Positions 18,388 through 27,106 of a stretch of DNA of 64,000 bases are shown one piece after another; position 1 is the stretch's first letter, and each line of letters begins with the position of its first letter. The stretch is from assembly GCF_014873875.1 (NCBI RefSeq), contig NZ_JADBEM010000001.1, positions 868,001 through 932,000 of the forward strand. The letters are read 5' to 3'. The translations under genes and the position numbers were made by a program. The DNA is from Actinopolymorpha pittospori. GTDB taxonomy: Bacteria > Actinomycetota > Actinomycetes > Propionibacteriales > Actinopolymorphaceae. Below the pieces are notes generated by a model. That model was given only the letters and a program-made list of their open reading frames with translations. It ran no database searches and was not told the origin of the DNA.

Positions 18388-18774
18388 TCAGGCGACCGGG
18401 AACGGATCGGGCGCGCAGGCTGCGACACACTCCCAGGTGCCGTTCCGCTTCTGGTACGTGTCCGTGTACAGAGCTTGTTTGGCCACTCCATCGGCGAGCG
18501 TGGTGAGTGTGACGCGGGCGTGGATCAGAGCAACGTCACTGAGGATGCGGATGTTAACGTCGTGCACAGCAAGATCCTTGAAGGGGCGCGGCTTGGCGAT
18601 GTAGTCGAGGTACTCGTCACGATTGCGGGTGACGCCCTCAATCTGAATGATGAAGTCTTCGGCAAGGAATTCGCTGAAGCGCTTGACATCGTTGGTCTGG
18701 TCGGAGTGGATGTAGTCATTATTGAGCCGCTCGAGGATCGCCAGATCTTCGGCGGACTGCTTGGTGTCGTTCAT
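18388..18774 (-). CDS. NTF2-like (SnoaL-type) protein
   Basis: The start MNDTKQSAEDLAILERLNND is at ATG 18774, with AGGAGCGAG 4-5 bp upstream; the extension to 18792 lacks a site. The cone-shaped fold pattern is clear: YIHSDQTNDVKRFSEFLAED, DEYLDYIAKPRPFKDL, VHDVNIRILSDVALIHARVT, and the terminal strand QKRNGTWECVAACAPDPFPV. Family members are isomerases, dehydratases or ligand binders. It is the first gene of the operon running down to 13959. Confidence 0.82.
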   Translation of the reverse strand: MNDTKQSAEDLAILERLNNDYIHSDQTNDVKRFSEFLAEDFIIQIEGVTRNRDEYLDYIAKPRPFKDLAVHDVNIRILSDVALIHARVTLTTLADGVAKQALYTDTYQKRNGTWECVAACAPDPFPVA

Positions 18775-18866
18775 TTCTCGCTCCTCCTTCATGTGGTTCG
18801 GTGTTCACTGCAGCCGGCTTGTCGTTTCCGTGCCGTGTACGCGGCGCTGGCGTGGACGTTGCTCCG

Positions 18867-18882
18867 CCTGATTAGTGTCAGG
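18867..18882 (-). promoter_or_regulatory. inverted repeat upstream of the NTF2-PEPM-MFS-ADH operon
   Basis: CCTGA (18867-18871) and TCAGG (18878-18882) form a 16-bp repeat about 95 bp before the first start codon. On the minus strand it reads CCTGACACTAATCAGG and includes a TGACAC that could serve as -35. Between 18775 and 19052 no gene is visible. Confidence 0.35.
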
Positions 18883-19052
18883 TCCGTCGCGCCGTCTTAC
18901 TCGGTGGCCGTCCCGTTGTGTGGATCCCCTCGACCGTTCTGCCGCCAGGTCGCGCTGGTGGGATCCTGGTCACCACCAGCGCGACCCCACCGACGTCGGG
19001 GTTTTCCAGCCGTTTTGAGGGATCGTCGCGGTCCGTCCCTGGACGGTGACAG

Positions 19053-20078
19053 CTACTTCTGCAGGAAGGATTGCAGCATGGCCGTCACTTCGTGTGGCTT
19101 CTCCTCCGTCACGAAGTGGCCCGAGTCCTTCAGGACTCGTCCGTGGACGTTCACGGCGTAGTCACGCCATTGGTCGGCGATCGTTCCGCCGAAGGAGTCC
19201 TGGGCGCCGACCGCGAGGATGGGCATGGTCAGTTTGCCCCGTGCCTGGTACTCCTTGTTCTGCTGAACGTCTGCGCGAAGCTGACGGTAGACAGTCATCC
19301 AGGCCGTCGTGCGGCCGGGCTCCTTCAGGTAGTGGGCCCAGAAGTCGTAGTCCGACGACGTGAACGGTGACTTGTTGCCCGCCAGGTACTCAGTGATCAT
19401 GTCCTGGACGAAGACACGCTCGTGACCGGCGATGAGGTGTTCGGCGAGAGGCAGCTGGAACATGCCGAAGTGCCACGCCGAGGGCTTCTTCGGGTCGGCG
19501 TTCAGAACCGGGAAGCTGTAGACGCCCTCATCTGGGATGGGAGCTTCCATCGCAGCCATGCGGCGCACCTCCGACGGCCATTGCGCCGCGTAGTCGTAGC
19601 CGACCCACACACCAATATCGTGGGCGACGACCTGGACGCCGTTGTTGAGCCTCAGCTGCGTCAGCAGCTGATGCACGTCCCTGGCCATCTGCGCGGCCTG
19701 GTAACCACCCTTGGTGACCTGGGAGCTGCCGGTGCCACGCAGGTCGACGGCGATCACAGTGTGAGTCCTGGACAGCGGGCCCATCTGCTGCCGCCACTCG
19801 GCCCACGTCTGGGGGAACCCGTGGATCATCACCACAGGCGAACCCTTGCCGCCCTGCAGGTAGTGCATCCGGAAGCCGTTCACTTCCGCGTACTTGGACC
19901 GAAAACCAGCAGGTGGTTGCGATTGCGGGTAACGCGACGACGACTGCGCGGCCCCGGAGCCATGCCCGCGACTCGCGCCCCATGCACCGGAGCTCGAGAT
20001 CACCGAGACCACCAGGAGGGCTACCAAAGCCGCGATGATCGCGATGAGTCTGTTGGTCTTTGCTATTCCGGTGCCCAT
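19053..20078 (-). CDS. secreted alpha/beta hydrolase, epoxide-hydrolase-like
   Basis: ATG 20078 follows TAGGAGGA closely. Residues 7-35 form a signal sequence or membrane anchor (IAIIAALVALLVVSVISSSG), so the enzyme acts outside the membrane. The catalytic domain has the oxyanion HGFPQTWAEWRQ, the Asp nucleophile in VVAHDIGVWVGYDYA and the His in KDSGHFVTEEKPHEV. An Asp nucleophile with HGFP is typical of epoxide hydrolases or haloalkane dehalogenases. It is a single gene between two regulatory stretches, 480 bp downstream of a TetR gene on the same strand that may control it. Confidence 0.87.
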   Translation of the reverse strand: MGTGIAKTNRLIAIIAALVALLVVSVISSSGAWGASRGHGSGAAQSSSRYPQSQPPAGFRSKYAEVNGFRMHYLQGGKGSPVVMIHGFPQTWAEWRQQMGPLSRTHTVIAVDLRGTGSSQVTKGGYQAAQMARDVHQLLTQLRLNNGVQVVAHDIGVWVGYDYAAQWPSEVRRMAAMEAPIPDEGVYSFPVLNADPKKPSAWHFGMFQLPLAEHLIAGHERVFVQDMITEYLAGNKSPFTSSDYDFWAHYLKEPGRTTAWMTVYRQLRADVQQNKEYQARGKLTMPILAVGAQDSFGGTIADQWRDYAVNVHGRVLKDSGHFVTEEKPHEVTAMLQSFLQK

Positions 20079-20561
20079 GATCCTCCTACCTGGAGTCGGT
20101 ATCTCGTCATGCATCAAGGGGGCGCAGCTCGACGGCCCCGTTGGGACGTACGGTTTGTCCGTGGAAGTTGCTCATCATGACTTCGGTCGATCTGGACCGA
20201 TTCGCCAGCCAGGCGACTCGCCGGACAGGTGCAGGCACGCGGATGCGCAGGCCGTTCCGGTTATCCATGACCCCATGGTGAGCACCTCACCAGCGGGGTT
20301 GCCACGACCGATCTCCTTGCAGCTGAGAGCCTGTTCCTCATCCTGTTTGGTGAGGCGTCGGCTGGTGATGCGGATCATGGCCCTGCCCTTCGACCATGGC
20401 CTCGCGGTGTTGGGGTAGGCGTTCAAAGTCGCGGGCCCGCTGGCAGAAGGACGCCAGTTGGCGTGGCAGGGCAGGCGCCGTGTCGTGATCTTGGACCGAT
20501 GGGGCGGTCACGACGACGCACAGCAGCAGGCCGAGTGTGTGTCCACGCCGCCAACATGGGC
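20079..20561. promoter_or_regulatory. 480-bp non-coding stretch with an operator-like repeat
   Basis: No supported gene. It holds an inverted repeat TCGGTC/GACCGA (20183-20188 and 20195-20200, 6-bp spacer), about 105 bp upstream of the hydrolase start. A protein-like minus frame around 20190-20380 (VIRITSRRLTKQDEEQALSC) has no recognisable domain or good start. Confidence 0.35.
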
Positions 20562-21188
20562 TCAACCAGCAGACAGGCTCTCGATGTGCGCGAGCGCCAT
20601 GTCAATGGAGGTAGCCATCGGTGTGACATCACGCGCAGTCTGGGCCAGCATGTACCCGCCTTGGAGGGCGCCCATAAGACCAGTCGCGAGCTGGTCGACC
20701 GGCGCCTCGGGCGGAAGCGCGCCACTGTCTTGAAGCCTGCGCAACACCCCTGCCAGCAGTCCCTGCCATTCGGTGAACAGGTGCGACAGGGCCCGACGGG
20801 CGAGATCGTCATGATCGGAAACCTCGGAGGCCAGCGAGCCGAGCGCACAGCCGTAGGCGCCATGCCGAAGGGCGTTGTTCGCTACCAACGCATCCCGCCA
20901 GCGTCGCAGCCCTGGGAGCGTCGAGACATGGCCGAGGGCATCGCGCTCACGCTCGATGACGCGTTGGCCTACGTGGTCAATGACGGCCCGTACGAGCGCA
21001 TCCTTGCCGTCGAAGTGGTGGTACAACTGCGACTTGCTCACTCCGCTCGCGGCTAGCACTTCGTCGAGCGTGGTACCCCCGACGCCCTGGATGTACATCA
21101 GGTCGGCTGCCGCGGTGACGATCCTTGTCCGCGTCTTTGCACCGCGCGCCGTCAGGCGTCTGCCATTGTGCGAGTCAGCGGTCGTCAT
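20562..21188 (-). CDS. TetR/AcrR-family transcriptional regulator
   Basis: 209 residues. The HTH reads TRTRIVTAAADLMYIQGVGG, TTLDEVLAASGVSKSQLYHH, FDGKDALVRAVI. The ligand domain carries LRRWRDALVANNALRHGAYG, CALGSLASEVSDHDDLARRA and a final LMGALQGGYMLAQTARDVTP. It is a close relative of the TetR at 34906-35535 along its full length. The start is ATG 21188 or GTG 21191. Likely targets are the adjacent hydrolase or the NhaA/MFS genes; none is proven. Confidence 0.88.
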   Translation of the reverse strand: MTTADSHNGRRLTARGAKTRTRIVTAAADLMYIQGVGGTTLDEVLAASGVSKSQLYHHFDGKDALVRAVIDHVGQRVIERERDALGHVSTLPGLRRWRDALVANNALRHGAYGCALGSLASEVSDHDDLARRALSHLFTEWQGLLAGVLRRLQDSGALPPEAPVDQLATGLMGALQGGYMLAQTARDVTPMATSIDMALAHIESLSAG

Positions 21189-21352
21189 CACGGGTTCATG
21201 TTACTGATCGGGCTACTCCTCCCCGTTCTTGCGGGGATGTCGTCCTCCGGGTGGCGCAAAAGGCGCGAGCGCGACGCCGAGGGCTGAGTTGGGTGGCCAA
21301 AGGCCCTACACGATCTGACTCCGCGTGCTCCCTCCGTAACGCGCCGCAAGAG

Positions 21353-23233
21353 TCAGGCCCGCAGGATGTGTGTGTCGTTCGGGGCCGTCAGCGCTCGTAG
21401 CAGCGACTGCGCGTCGTAGGGGCCGACGTGCCGGCGGCCGTTGATGAAGAGGGTCGGGACGGCCGTGATGTTCATGGCCTCGGCGTCGAGTATGTCATCG
21501 GCCACTCGGCCGGTGACCTCGGCGGAGATGAGGTCCTTTTCGAACTGCTCGACGTCCATGCCCAGGTCGCGGGCGATGCGGATGATGTCGGACGGCCGCT
21601 GGTTGTCCTGGTCGTCGAAGATCGCGCGCGCGAAGTCGAAGAATCTGCCCTGCGCAGCCGCAGCCTCGGATGCCTCCGCCCCTGCGAGCGCGTTGGGGTG
21701 GATCTGTGCGAGTGGGGCGTGGCGCCACACGTAGCGGAGTCGGTCCCCGAGTTCGTCGCGCACCTCCAGGATGGAACCCGACGCCTTCAGGCAGAAGCCA
21801 CACTGGAAGTCGCCGTATTCGACGATCGTGTAGGGGGCGTCCGGGTTCCCGAGTACATGGTCGCGTGCTGGGTCGACCGGGCGAGCCAGTATCTGACCTG
21901 AATCGTCGTCGGGGCGCACGGCATCCGAGATCCGGAAGATGATCGTCGCGAGCACGAAGGCGACGACGGATGCCGCGAGCACACCCACTCGCGCTTCGTT
22001 CTGCGCGAGCTCGTCGTGGACCGCGAGGTCGACGATGAACAGCGAGATGGTGAAACCCATCCCGCACAGCGCTGCACCGCCGAGGATGCGATCGAGGGTG
22101 AGTCCCGCTCCGAACTCGCCAAGTCCCAGGCGCCGGAGAAGCACACTCGAACCGAAGACGCCGAGGAGCTTGCCGACGACCAGGCCCACGACGATGCCCC
22201 GCGTCAGAGTGGAGCCGGCCGCCTCGGCAAGGATCTCGGGACTCAGCATGACGCCCGCGTTGGCGAGGGCGAACAGCGGAAGGATGACGTACGCGACGTA
22301 GGGGGCGTAGGCGGACTGGAGACGCTCGTTGATCGAGATGGATTCGCGCAGGCTGTTCGCGGCGGCGCGGGCGTACTCGGTGTTGGGTGACTGGCGGAAG
22401 GTGCGCACGAGTTCCATCGCGTGCTCGACGTCGGTGCGGTTGGGGCGATACACCGGGACCAGCAGTGCGATCACGACGCCCGCGAGGGTCGGGTGCACAC
22501 CCGAGGCGAGGAAGGCCAGCCACACCACGATCGCCAAAGATGCGTACACAGGTCCACGGCCGCTACGGAGATAACGCGTGAAGTACACGCCGACGAGCCC
22601 GGCGGCGGCGATGAGGAGCGGCAGCGGGGTGAAGTTCTCGGTGTAGACCAGCGCGATGATGCTGAGCGCCCCGATGTCGTCGACGACCGCGAGGGCCAGG
22701 AGAAAGACCCGCAGGCGTCCGGGGACGCGCGGACCGATCAGGGCCAGGGCGCCCACGAGGAAAGCCGTGTCGGTCGAGATCACGACTCCCCACGCATGCT
22801 CGTTTCCAGAGCCCCTCGCGATAAGGACGAAAAGGAGCGCGGGCACCACCAGGCCCGCGATGGCGGCGACGACCGGCACCAGGGCACGGAACCAGCTCGT
22901 CAGCTCCCCGATCGCGAACTCCCGGCGCACTTCGAGCCCGACCGTGAAGAAGAAGATCGCCATCAGCGCGTCGTTCACCAGCGCGTGAAGCGTGACGTCT
23001 AGGCGCAGGTCGCCGACGCCGACCATCAGTTGGGTCCCCCAGAACGTCTCGTAGGACGCCAGGGACACGTTGGCCCAAACGATCGCCGCAAGCGTCGCGA
23101 CGAGCAGGAGCAGAGCGCCGACCCTGTTCTGGCCCATTGAGCCGATCCGCGCGGCGATCGACGGGCGTCGACCAGCGCGGGCGGCGCCCTGCTCAGCATC
23201 GAGTGCGGTCTGGATGACGGTGAGGTTCGTCAT
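21353..23233 (-). CDS. nhaA: Na+/H+ antiporter NhaA fused to a DsbA-like thioredoxin domain
   Basis: 626 residues. Residues ~30-430 are NhaA: LVNDALMAIFFFTVGLEVRR, ISTDTAFLVGALALIGPRVP and LLALAVVDDIGALSIIALVY (the DD pair is the ion site). From about residue 440 a thioredoxin-fold domain follows, with PYTIVEYGDFQCGFCLKASG (CGFC redox motif) and a cis-Pro in ITAVPTLFINGRRHVGPYDA. This two-domain form is a known actinobacterial architecture. The tail may be an oxidoreductase or a redox sensor of the channel. It begins 2 bp after the stop of the upstream MFS gene, so the two are co-transcribed. Confidence 0.92.
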   Translation of the reverse strand: MTNLTVIQTALDAEQGAARAGRRPSIAARIGSMGQNRVGALLLLVATLAAIVWANVSLASYETFWGTQLMVGVGDLRLDVTLHALVNDALMAIFFFTVGLEVRREFAIGELTSWFRALVPVVAAIAGLVVPALLFVLIARGSGNEHAWGVVISTDTAFLVGALALIGPRVPGRLRVFLLALAVVDDIGALSIIALVYTENFTPLPLLIAAAGLVGVYFTRYLRSGRGPVYASLAIVVWLAFLASGVHPTLAGVVIALLVPVYRPNRTDVEHAMELVRTFRQSPNTEYARAAANSLRESISINERLQSAYAPYVAYVILPLFALANAGVMLSPEILAEAAGSTLTRGIVVGLVVGKLLGVFGSSVLLRRLGLGEFGAGLTLDRILGGAALCGMGFTISLFIVDLAVHDELAQNEARVGVLAASVVAFVLATIIFRISDAVRPDDDSGQILARPVDPARDHVLGNPDAPYTIVEYGDFQCGFCLKASGSILEVRDELGDRLRYVWRHAPLAQIHPNALAGAEASEAAAAQGRFFDFARAIFDDQDNQRPSDIIRIARDLGMDVEQFEKDLISAEVTGRVADDILDAEAMNITAVPTLFINGRRHVGPYDAQSLLRALTAPNDTHILRA

Positions 23234-23235
23234 GA

Positions 23236-24474
23236 TTACTGACCGGGCTGGCTGTTCCCGGCCGTGTCGTTGTCCGGGTTGCGTGCAGCGAGGACAGCGA
23301 ACAGGGTGGCGAGGACGGCAAGTGCGCCGTATCCCAGGGCGATCTGCGGAAGCGAGAAGATGTTGGAGAGTTGGCCGGAGATGAGGCTAGGGAAGGCGGC
23401 CGCGCTGTAGCAGATGAGGTAGATGACGCTGAAGGTCGGTGCCCGCTCGGCCAGGGTGCTGCCCTGCAACAGGCCGCGAGTGGCGGCGCTGATGGCGATG
23501 CCTTGACTGGCGCCGGCGACGATGGTGGCGGCGATGAACAACGCCAGCGTGCCGGTGGCGATCGCTGTGATGATGCCGATCATTCCGGCCAGGAAGGCGA
23601 TCATGCCGATGCGTTGGGCTGCCGCCGGTGTGAACCGGCCCCCAAGGGGAGCGCCCACAGCGCTGGGGGCCATGTAGGCGGCGAACACCAGTCCGAGGAT
23701 GAGAGGGCTGCGCGTCTGGAGTTGATCTTCGACCAGTGCGGGCACGAAGGCCTGGTAGAAGGCCCCGGTCGCCCAGGTGGACAGGAACACCGCGGCCGCG
23801 ACGGGGAGCAATCCCCGGACCCTGGCCGGTACGCGAACGCTGGGGCGCAGTGATCGCCAACCGCCCGGCGTCGGAGTCACGGTCTCCGGGCTGACGGCGA
23901 TAAGCGCCGCAGACAGGAGGAGAAGGCCGATGGCAACCAGGTAGATGAGGTCGCGGGGCCGGGGGCCGAACTGGACCAGGGCACCGGAGGCGATGGCGCC
24001 GACGGCGAGGCCGAGCATGACTGTCTGGCTGGAGGCGACGGAGGCCAGCCAGGCCGGCTTGGCGGGTGCGGCGTCGACGATGTAGGCGGTGACGTTACTG
24101 CTGGCCAGCCCGGCACCGAGGCCCATCAGGACCCGACCGGCAAGCAGGGTACCGACGTCACGCACGTTCAGCAGCAGCAGACAGCCCAGCGCAAGCAGGC
24201 CGAGGCTGGCGATCGAGGTGGGCCGTCGGCCCACATGATTGGACAGCCGCCCCATCGCCAACAGTGCGACGAGGGTGGGCAGGTCGTAGGCGACGACGGC
24301 CAGCGAGATGTCGGCGTTGGTGAACCCGTCCTCGGCCCGGTAAGTGTTGAAGAGGGGGATCGGCGCGGCCGACGCGGCAAACGTGGCCGCCAGTGAGACC
24401 ACCGCGGACAAGAAAGCCAGCCGGAGCGTTCCGCCCCGGCTGACCTGGTTGCTCACTGGCGCCACGTCCTGCAT
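23236..24474 (-). CDS. MFS transporter (paralogue of the one at 15015-16247)
   Basis: 412 residues, 12 transmembrane segments; it starts MQDVAPVSNQVSRGGTLRLA and follows the 15015-16247 protein almost residue for residue (MGRLSNHVGRRPTSIASLGL, MGLGAGLASSNVTAYIVDAA, WATGAFYQAFVPALVEDQL). Differences concentrate in TM1-TM4 (for example ASAAPIPLFNTYRAE against AVGSTIPLFNIYRAE), consistent with altered substrate or simple drift. It is the first gene of a pair with nhaA. Confidence 0.88.
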   Translation of the reverse strand: MQDVAPVSNQVSRGGTLRLAFLSAVVSLAATFAASAAPIPLFNTYRAEDGFTNADISLAVVAYDLPTLVALLAMGRLSNHVGRRPTSIASLGLLALGCLLLLNVRDVGTLLAGRVLMGLGAGLASSNVTAYIVDAAPAKPAWLASVASSQTVMLGLAVGAIASGALVQFGPRPRDLIYLVAIGLLLLSAALIAVSPETVTPTPGGWRSLRPSVRVPARVRGLLPVAAAVFLSTWATGAFYQAFVPALVEDQLQTRSPLILGLVFAAYMAPSAVGAPLGGRFTPAAAQRIGMIAFLAGMIGIITAIATGTLALFIAATIVAGASQGIAISAATRGLLQGSTLAERAPTFSVIYLICYSAAAFPSLISGQLSNIFSLPQIALGYGALAVLATLFAVLAARNPDNDTAGNSQPGQ

Positions 24475-24689
24475 CGAGCCGTGCCTTTCCCTTGTTCTGA
24501 ACTAGGCCGGCCGCGAACAGGGCCACATGGCGACCCACGCGACATCGGGAAGCGAGAAGGCCAACGAATGGTGTCCTCCGTAGACCCGATCAGTGGCGAT
24601 CCGTCGCGCAGTCCTACTTACAACGTCACGACTTCGCTCGTTCCTCGACGCCTTCCCGCCGACCACCAACGGGCCTGGAGCAACCAAGG

Positions 24690-25142
24690 TCATCGGTGGC
24701 CTCTGGCTACTCCTGGGTGCTTGGGGTCGATGAGGTCTGCGTACTCGGGGTGGCGCTCGATGAAGGTGTGCACGATCGGGCACATGACGGTGACCGTCTT
24801 TCCTTGCGCGCGCACGTCGTCCAGGGCGCGTCTGATCAGCTCGGTGGCGATGCCCTGTTTGCGGAACTCGGGGAACACCGAGGTGGCCAGCAACACGAGT
24901 CGGTCGTCGCCGGCGACGTGGTAGGGCAGGCCGGCGATCTCACGGTCGCCCACGATGGCCTCGTAGATGCCGGCTTTCTCGTCGTTGACGACTGCGAAGT
25001 CGAGCGCGGGAGCGTGGGGATCGTCGGTTACCTCGTCGATGAGGTCGATCTGATCCTGACTGGGGGTGCCTTTCCCGTCGGGGTATCCGGCCTCGTCGGG
25101 GTACTCGAAGGCGTATCGGGCCGGCTCAGTCGGGTCGGTCAT
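24690..25142 (-). CDS. GNAT-family N-acetyltransferase, YjdJ-like
   Basis: 150 residues. The acetyl-CoA motif is ATSVFPEFRKQGIATELIRR (V-x5-QGIAT). The core also has GIYEAIVGDREIAGLPYHVA and ends TVMCPIVHTFIERHPEYADL, like short YjdJ/NATD1-type acetyltransferases with an added ~40-residue N-terminal extension. GAAGGGA precedes the ATG. The substrate is unknown. It stands alone between the MFS-nhaA pair and the sigma factor gene. Confidence 0.85.
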   Translation of the reverse strand: MTDPTEPARYAFEYPDEAGYPDGKGTPSQDQIDLIDEVTDDPHAPALDFAVVNDEKAGIYEAIVGDREIAGLPYHVAGDDRLVLLATSVFPEFRKQGIATELIRRALDDVRAQGKTVTVMCPIVHTFIERHPEYADLIDPKHPGVARGHR

Positions 25143-25309
25143 GGCGGGTGTCCCTTCGTCGATACTTCGTTCGCCGGCCGAGGCCGCTCGTTCTTGTTCT
25201 TGGCGTCAGCCGATGCCGGACAGCTCCGCGTACGGGGGACGCGCTGCGGGCATAGACCGCGCGCCCGGTTGAAGCAGTGAGGGGCCGGCCCCGGACATCT
25301 TCGATGTGA

Positions 25310-26017
25310 TCACACCTGCTGCTGTCCAGACAGGTAACCGCCACGGACGAGGGCGGAGCGAAGCCTCTTACGTGCGTCGAACATCGTCTTGTAGATCGCG
25401 TTGTGCGTCGAGTCGAGCCGGTTGACGAGGACGTCCATCGGCGTCTCCTCAAGCACCAGGGCGACAAAGACCGCGCGCTGCCTGGCGGTCAGTGATTCGT
25501 CGACGGCGTGTCGGACGGCGTTTGCGAGGTCGCGAGCTTCAGCCCAGTCTTCGGGGCCGCCGCCGACACGAGCGGGGAGTGCGTTCCAGTCTCCGTCCTC
25601 GAGTGCTATTGGGCCACGTTGCCAGAAGTGGCGCTTCAGCTTGACCGCCACCGCGAAGATCACGAACTTGTACGCCCATGTGGTGAACTTGCTCTCGCCA
25701 CGGAATGTCCCCACCTTGCCGGTGATGGTGAGCAGCGCGTCTGCTGTGGCTTGATGAGCGAGGTCGTCCACCTCGGGGCCCGCGAGCCGTAGCCGCGATC
25801 CGATGCGCCGAGCTTCCGCCAAACTTGTGCGGAGCAGGAGTGCATACAGGCGCCTGCTGGCGCGTTCATGGATGTCTCCGGTCGCGCTGAGCCCGCGTAC
25901 CCAGTCCTGATTCTCCCGGATGACCTCCGCCGTCCGAGCCCTTGCCCCGCTGCCACCGCCTGCTGTCGGGAAGCATGGCGTATCCGCTCGCGGCGGTCTG
26001 TCCTCATCGATCGGCAT
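25310..26017 (-). CDS. ECF-type RNA polymerase sigma factor
   Basis: The start MPIDEDRPPRADT at ATG 26017 follows GCGAGGAGAAACC. Region 2 reads DDLAHQATADALLTITGKVG, TFRGESKFTTWAYKFVIFAV; region 4 reads ARQRAVFVALVLEETPMDVL, VNRLDSTHNAIYKTMFDARK. The DLAHQA/FTTWAYKFV form is typical of a clade of actinobacterial ECF factors. No anti-sigma gene follows its stop (the expected cysteine-rich partner is absent). A decayed paralogue lies at 31447-32056 and does keep the first 23 codons of such a partner. It is divergent from the sulfite-oxidase-like operon across a shared promoter block. Confidence 0.88.
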   Translation of the reverse strand: MPIDEDRPPRADTPCFPTAGGGSGARARTAEVIRENQDWVRGLSATGDIHERASRRLYALLLRTSLAEARRIGSRLRLAGPEVDDLAHQATADALLTITGKVGTFRGESKFTTWAYKFVIFAVAVKLKRHFWQRGPIALEDGDWNALPARVGGGPEDWAEARDLANAVRHAVDESLTARQRAVFVALVLEETPMDVLVNRLDSTHNAIYKTMFDARKRLRSALVRGGYLSGQQQV

Positions 26018-26088
26018 GGTTTCTCCTCGCACGGCGATCGTCACGTGGAACCCAGCCCGTTCCAGGCGCGCTGGGCCTCCAACGTACA

Positions 26089-26104
26089 TGGACTATTTAG
26101 TCCA
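26089..26104. promoter_or_regulatory. TGGAC-N6-GTCCA operator, site A1
   Basis: TGGACTATTTAGTCCA: perfect 7-bp arms TGGACTA/TAGTCCA about TT. It sits 72 bp upstream of the sigma factor start. Confidence 0.7.
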
Positions 26105-26350
26105 CAACCATCCGGGATCCCGACGACGAGGTCTTCGCTCCCGAGCGCTGTCAGCGGGTCGCAGGACGCGGCCTGACGTGGGTGTATAGACGCGCGCCGC
26201 GCACGGAGGCCCCACCCGAGAAGTCGAAGCAACCCGGGCATTGGACGTCGATGTCCGCCGACTGACTGCGACAACGCGGGGCACACGCCGCAACTGGGCT
26301 AATCGTCGCCATCTTCTCGCTCGCTGGGGCGACTGGAGTTGCCAATCTGC

Positions 26351-26366
26351 TGGACTGTATCGTCCA
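26351..26366. promoter_or_regulatory. TGGAC-N6-GTCCA operator, site A2
   Basis: TGGACTGTATCGTCCA, about 145 bp upstream of the sulfite-oxidase-like gene and 52 bp (five helical turns) before site A3. Confidence 0.7.
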
Positions 26367-26402
26367 AGTCGGTCGAGAAACGCCGGACATGGAGATCACA
26401 GG

Positions 26403-26418
26403 TGGACTCCACAGTCCA
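26403..26418. promoter_or_regulatory. TGGAC-N6-GTCCA operator, site A3
   Basis: TGGACTCCACAGTCCA, about 90 bp upstream of the sulfite-oxidase-like gene; probably the site that overlaps its promoter. Confidence 0.7.
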
Positions 26419-26509
26419 CTTCAGTAAGGGTTCACATCGACATCCACCGGTCGGGTGGAGGCAGGAGTGGCGGCGGAATCGCGGCCGCCCGACACGCGAG
26501 GAGGGGCAC

Positions 26510-27106
26510 ATGGCCGTGATCACGCGCGGTTTCGGCGGCCGCAGACGCGACGACACCGATCTCCCGCCTGGCCAGTACCGCACTGACGACTTCCCGGTGC
26601 TGTCGGCGGGACCGACACCGCGCATCGGCCTCGATGAATGGGAGCTCTCCGTCGTCACTGAGGCCGGCGAGCGGAGCACGTGGTCATGGGCGGAGTTCAC
26701 CGCCCTTCCTGCCGACGAACCGACTGTCGACATCCATTGCGTCACGCGCTGGTCGAAGTTCGACACGAGCTGGCGAGGCGTGTCGGTGGACACGTTGCTG
26801 GCCGACGTCGAGACTGCGGCCGAGTACGTCGTCGCCCACTCCTACGGCGGCTACAGCACGAACTTCCCGCTCGAGGACCTTCTCGACGGCCAGGCCTGGG
26901 TAGCGTACGAGTTCGACGGCGAGCCGCTGGTGCCGGTACACGGCGGGCCGGCGCGTCTCCTCGTTCCTCACCTGTACTTCTGGAAGAGCGCGAAGTGGCT
27001 GCGCGCTCTGGAACTGCGTCTGGACGACGAGCCCGGGTTCTGGGAGACGGTCGGCTACCACAACTACGGCGACCCATGGCGCGAACAGCGGCACTGGGCA
27101 GACTGA
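26510..27106 (+). CDS. sulfite-oxidase-like molybdopterin oxidoreductase
   Basis: 198 residues, the size of MsrP/YedY-type single-domain molybdoproteins. ATG 26510 follows GAGGAGGGG. The molybdenum-ligating Cys is in TVDIHCVTRWSKFDTSWRGV; other family motifs are AHSYGGYSTNFPLEDLLDG, PLVPVHGGPARLLVPHLYFW and GYHNYGDPWREQRHW. No Tat signal is present, unlike E. coli MsrP, so it should be cytoplasmic. It overlaps the flavin reductase gene by 31 bp, and the three genes 26510-28112 form one operon. With msrB and msrA 2.3 kb away, a role in sulfoxide reduction is plausible but inferred. Confidence 0.88.
   Translation: MAVITRGFGGRRRDDTDLPPGQYRTDDFPVLSAGPTPRIGLDEWELSVVTEAGERSTWSWAEFTALPADEPTVDIHCVTRWSKFDTSWRGVSVDTLLADVETAAEYVVAHSYGGYSTNFPLEDLLDGQAWVAYEFDGEPLVPVHGGPARLLVPHLYFWKSAKWLRALELRLDDEPGFWETVGYHNYGDPWREQRHWAD

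Larger units (their letters stand above)
25974..26440. repeat. divergent promoter block, copy A (repeated at 33980-34447)
   Basis: A 467-bp block that contains the first 15 codons of the sigma factor gene, its ribosome site, and the whole divergent intergenic region up to 70 bp before the molybdoprotein gene. It aligns almost without gaps to 33980-34447. It carries three copies of the TGGAC-N6-GTCCA repeat at matching positions. Confidence 0.85.
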
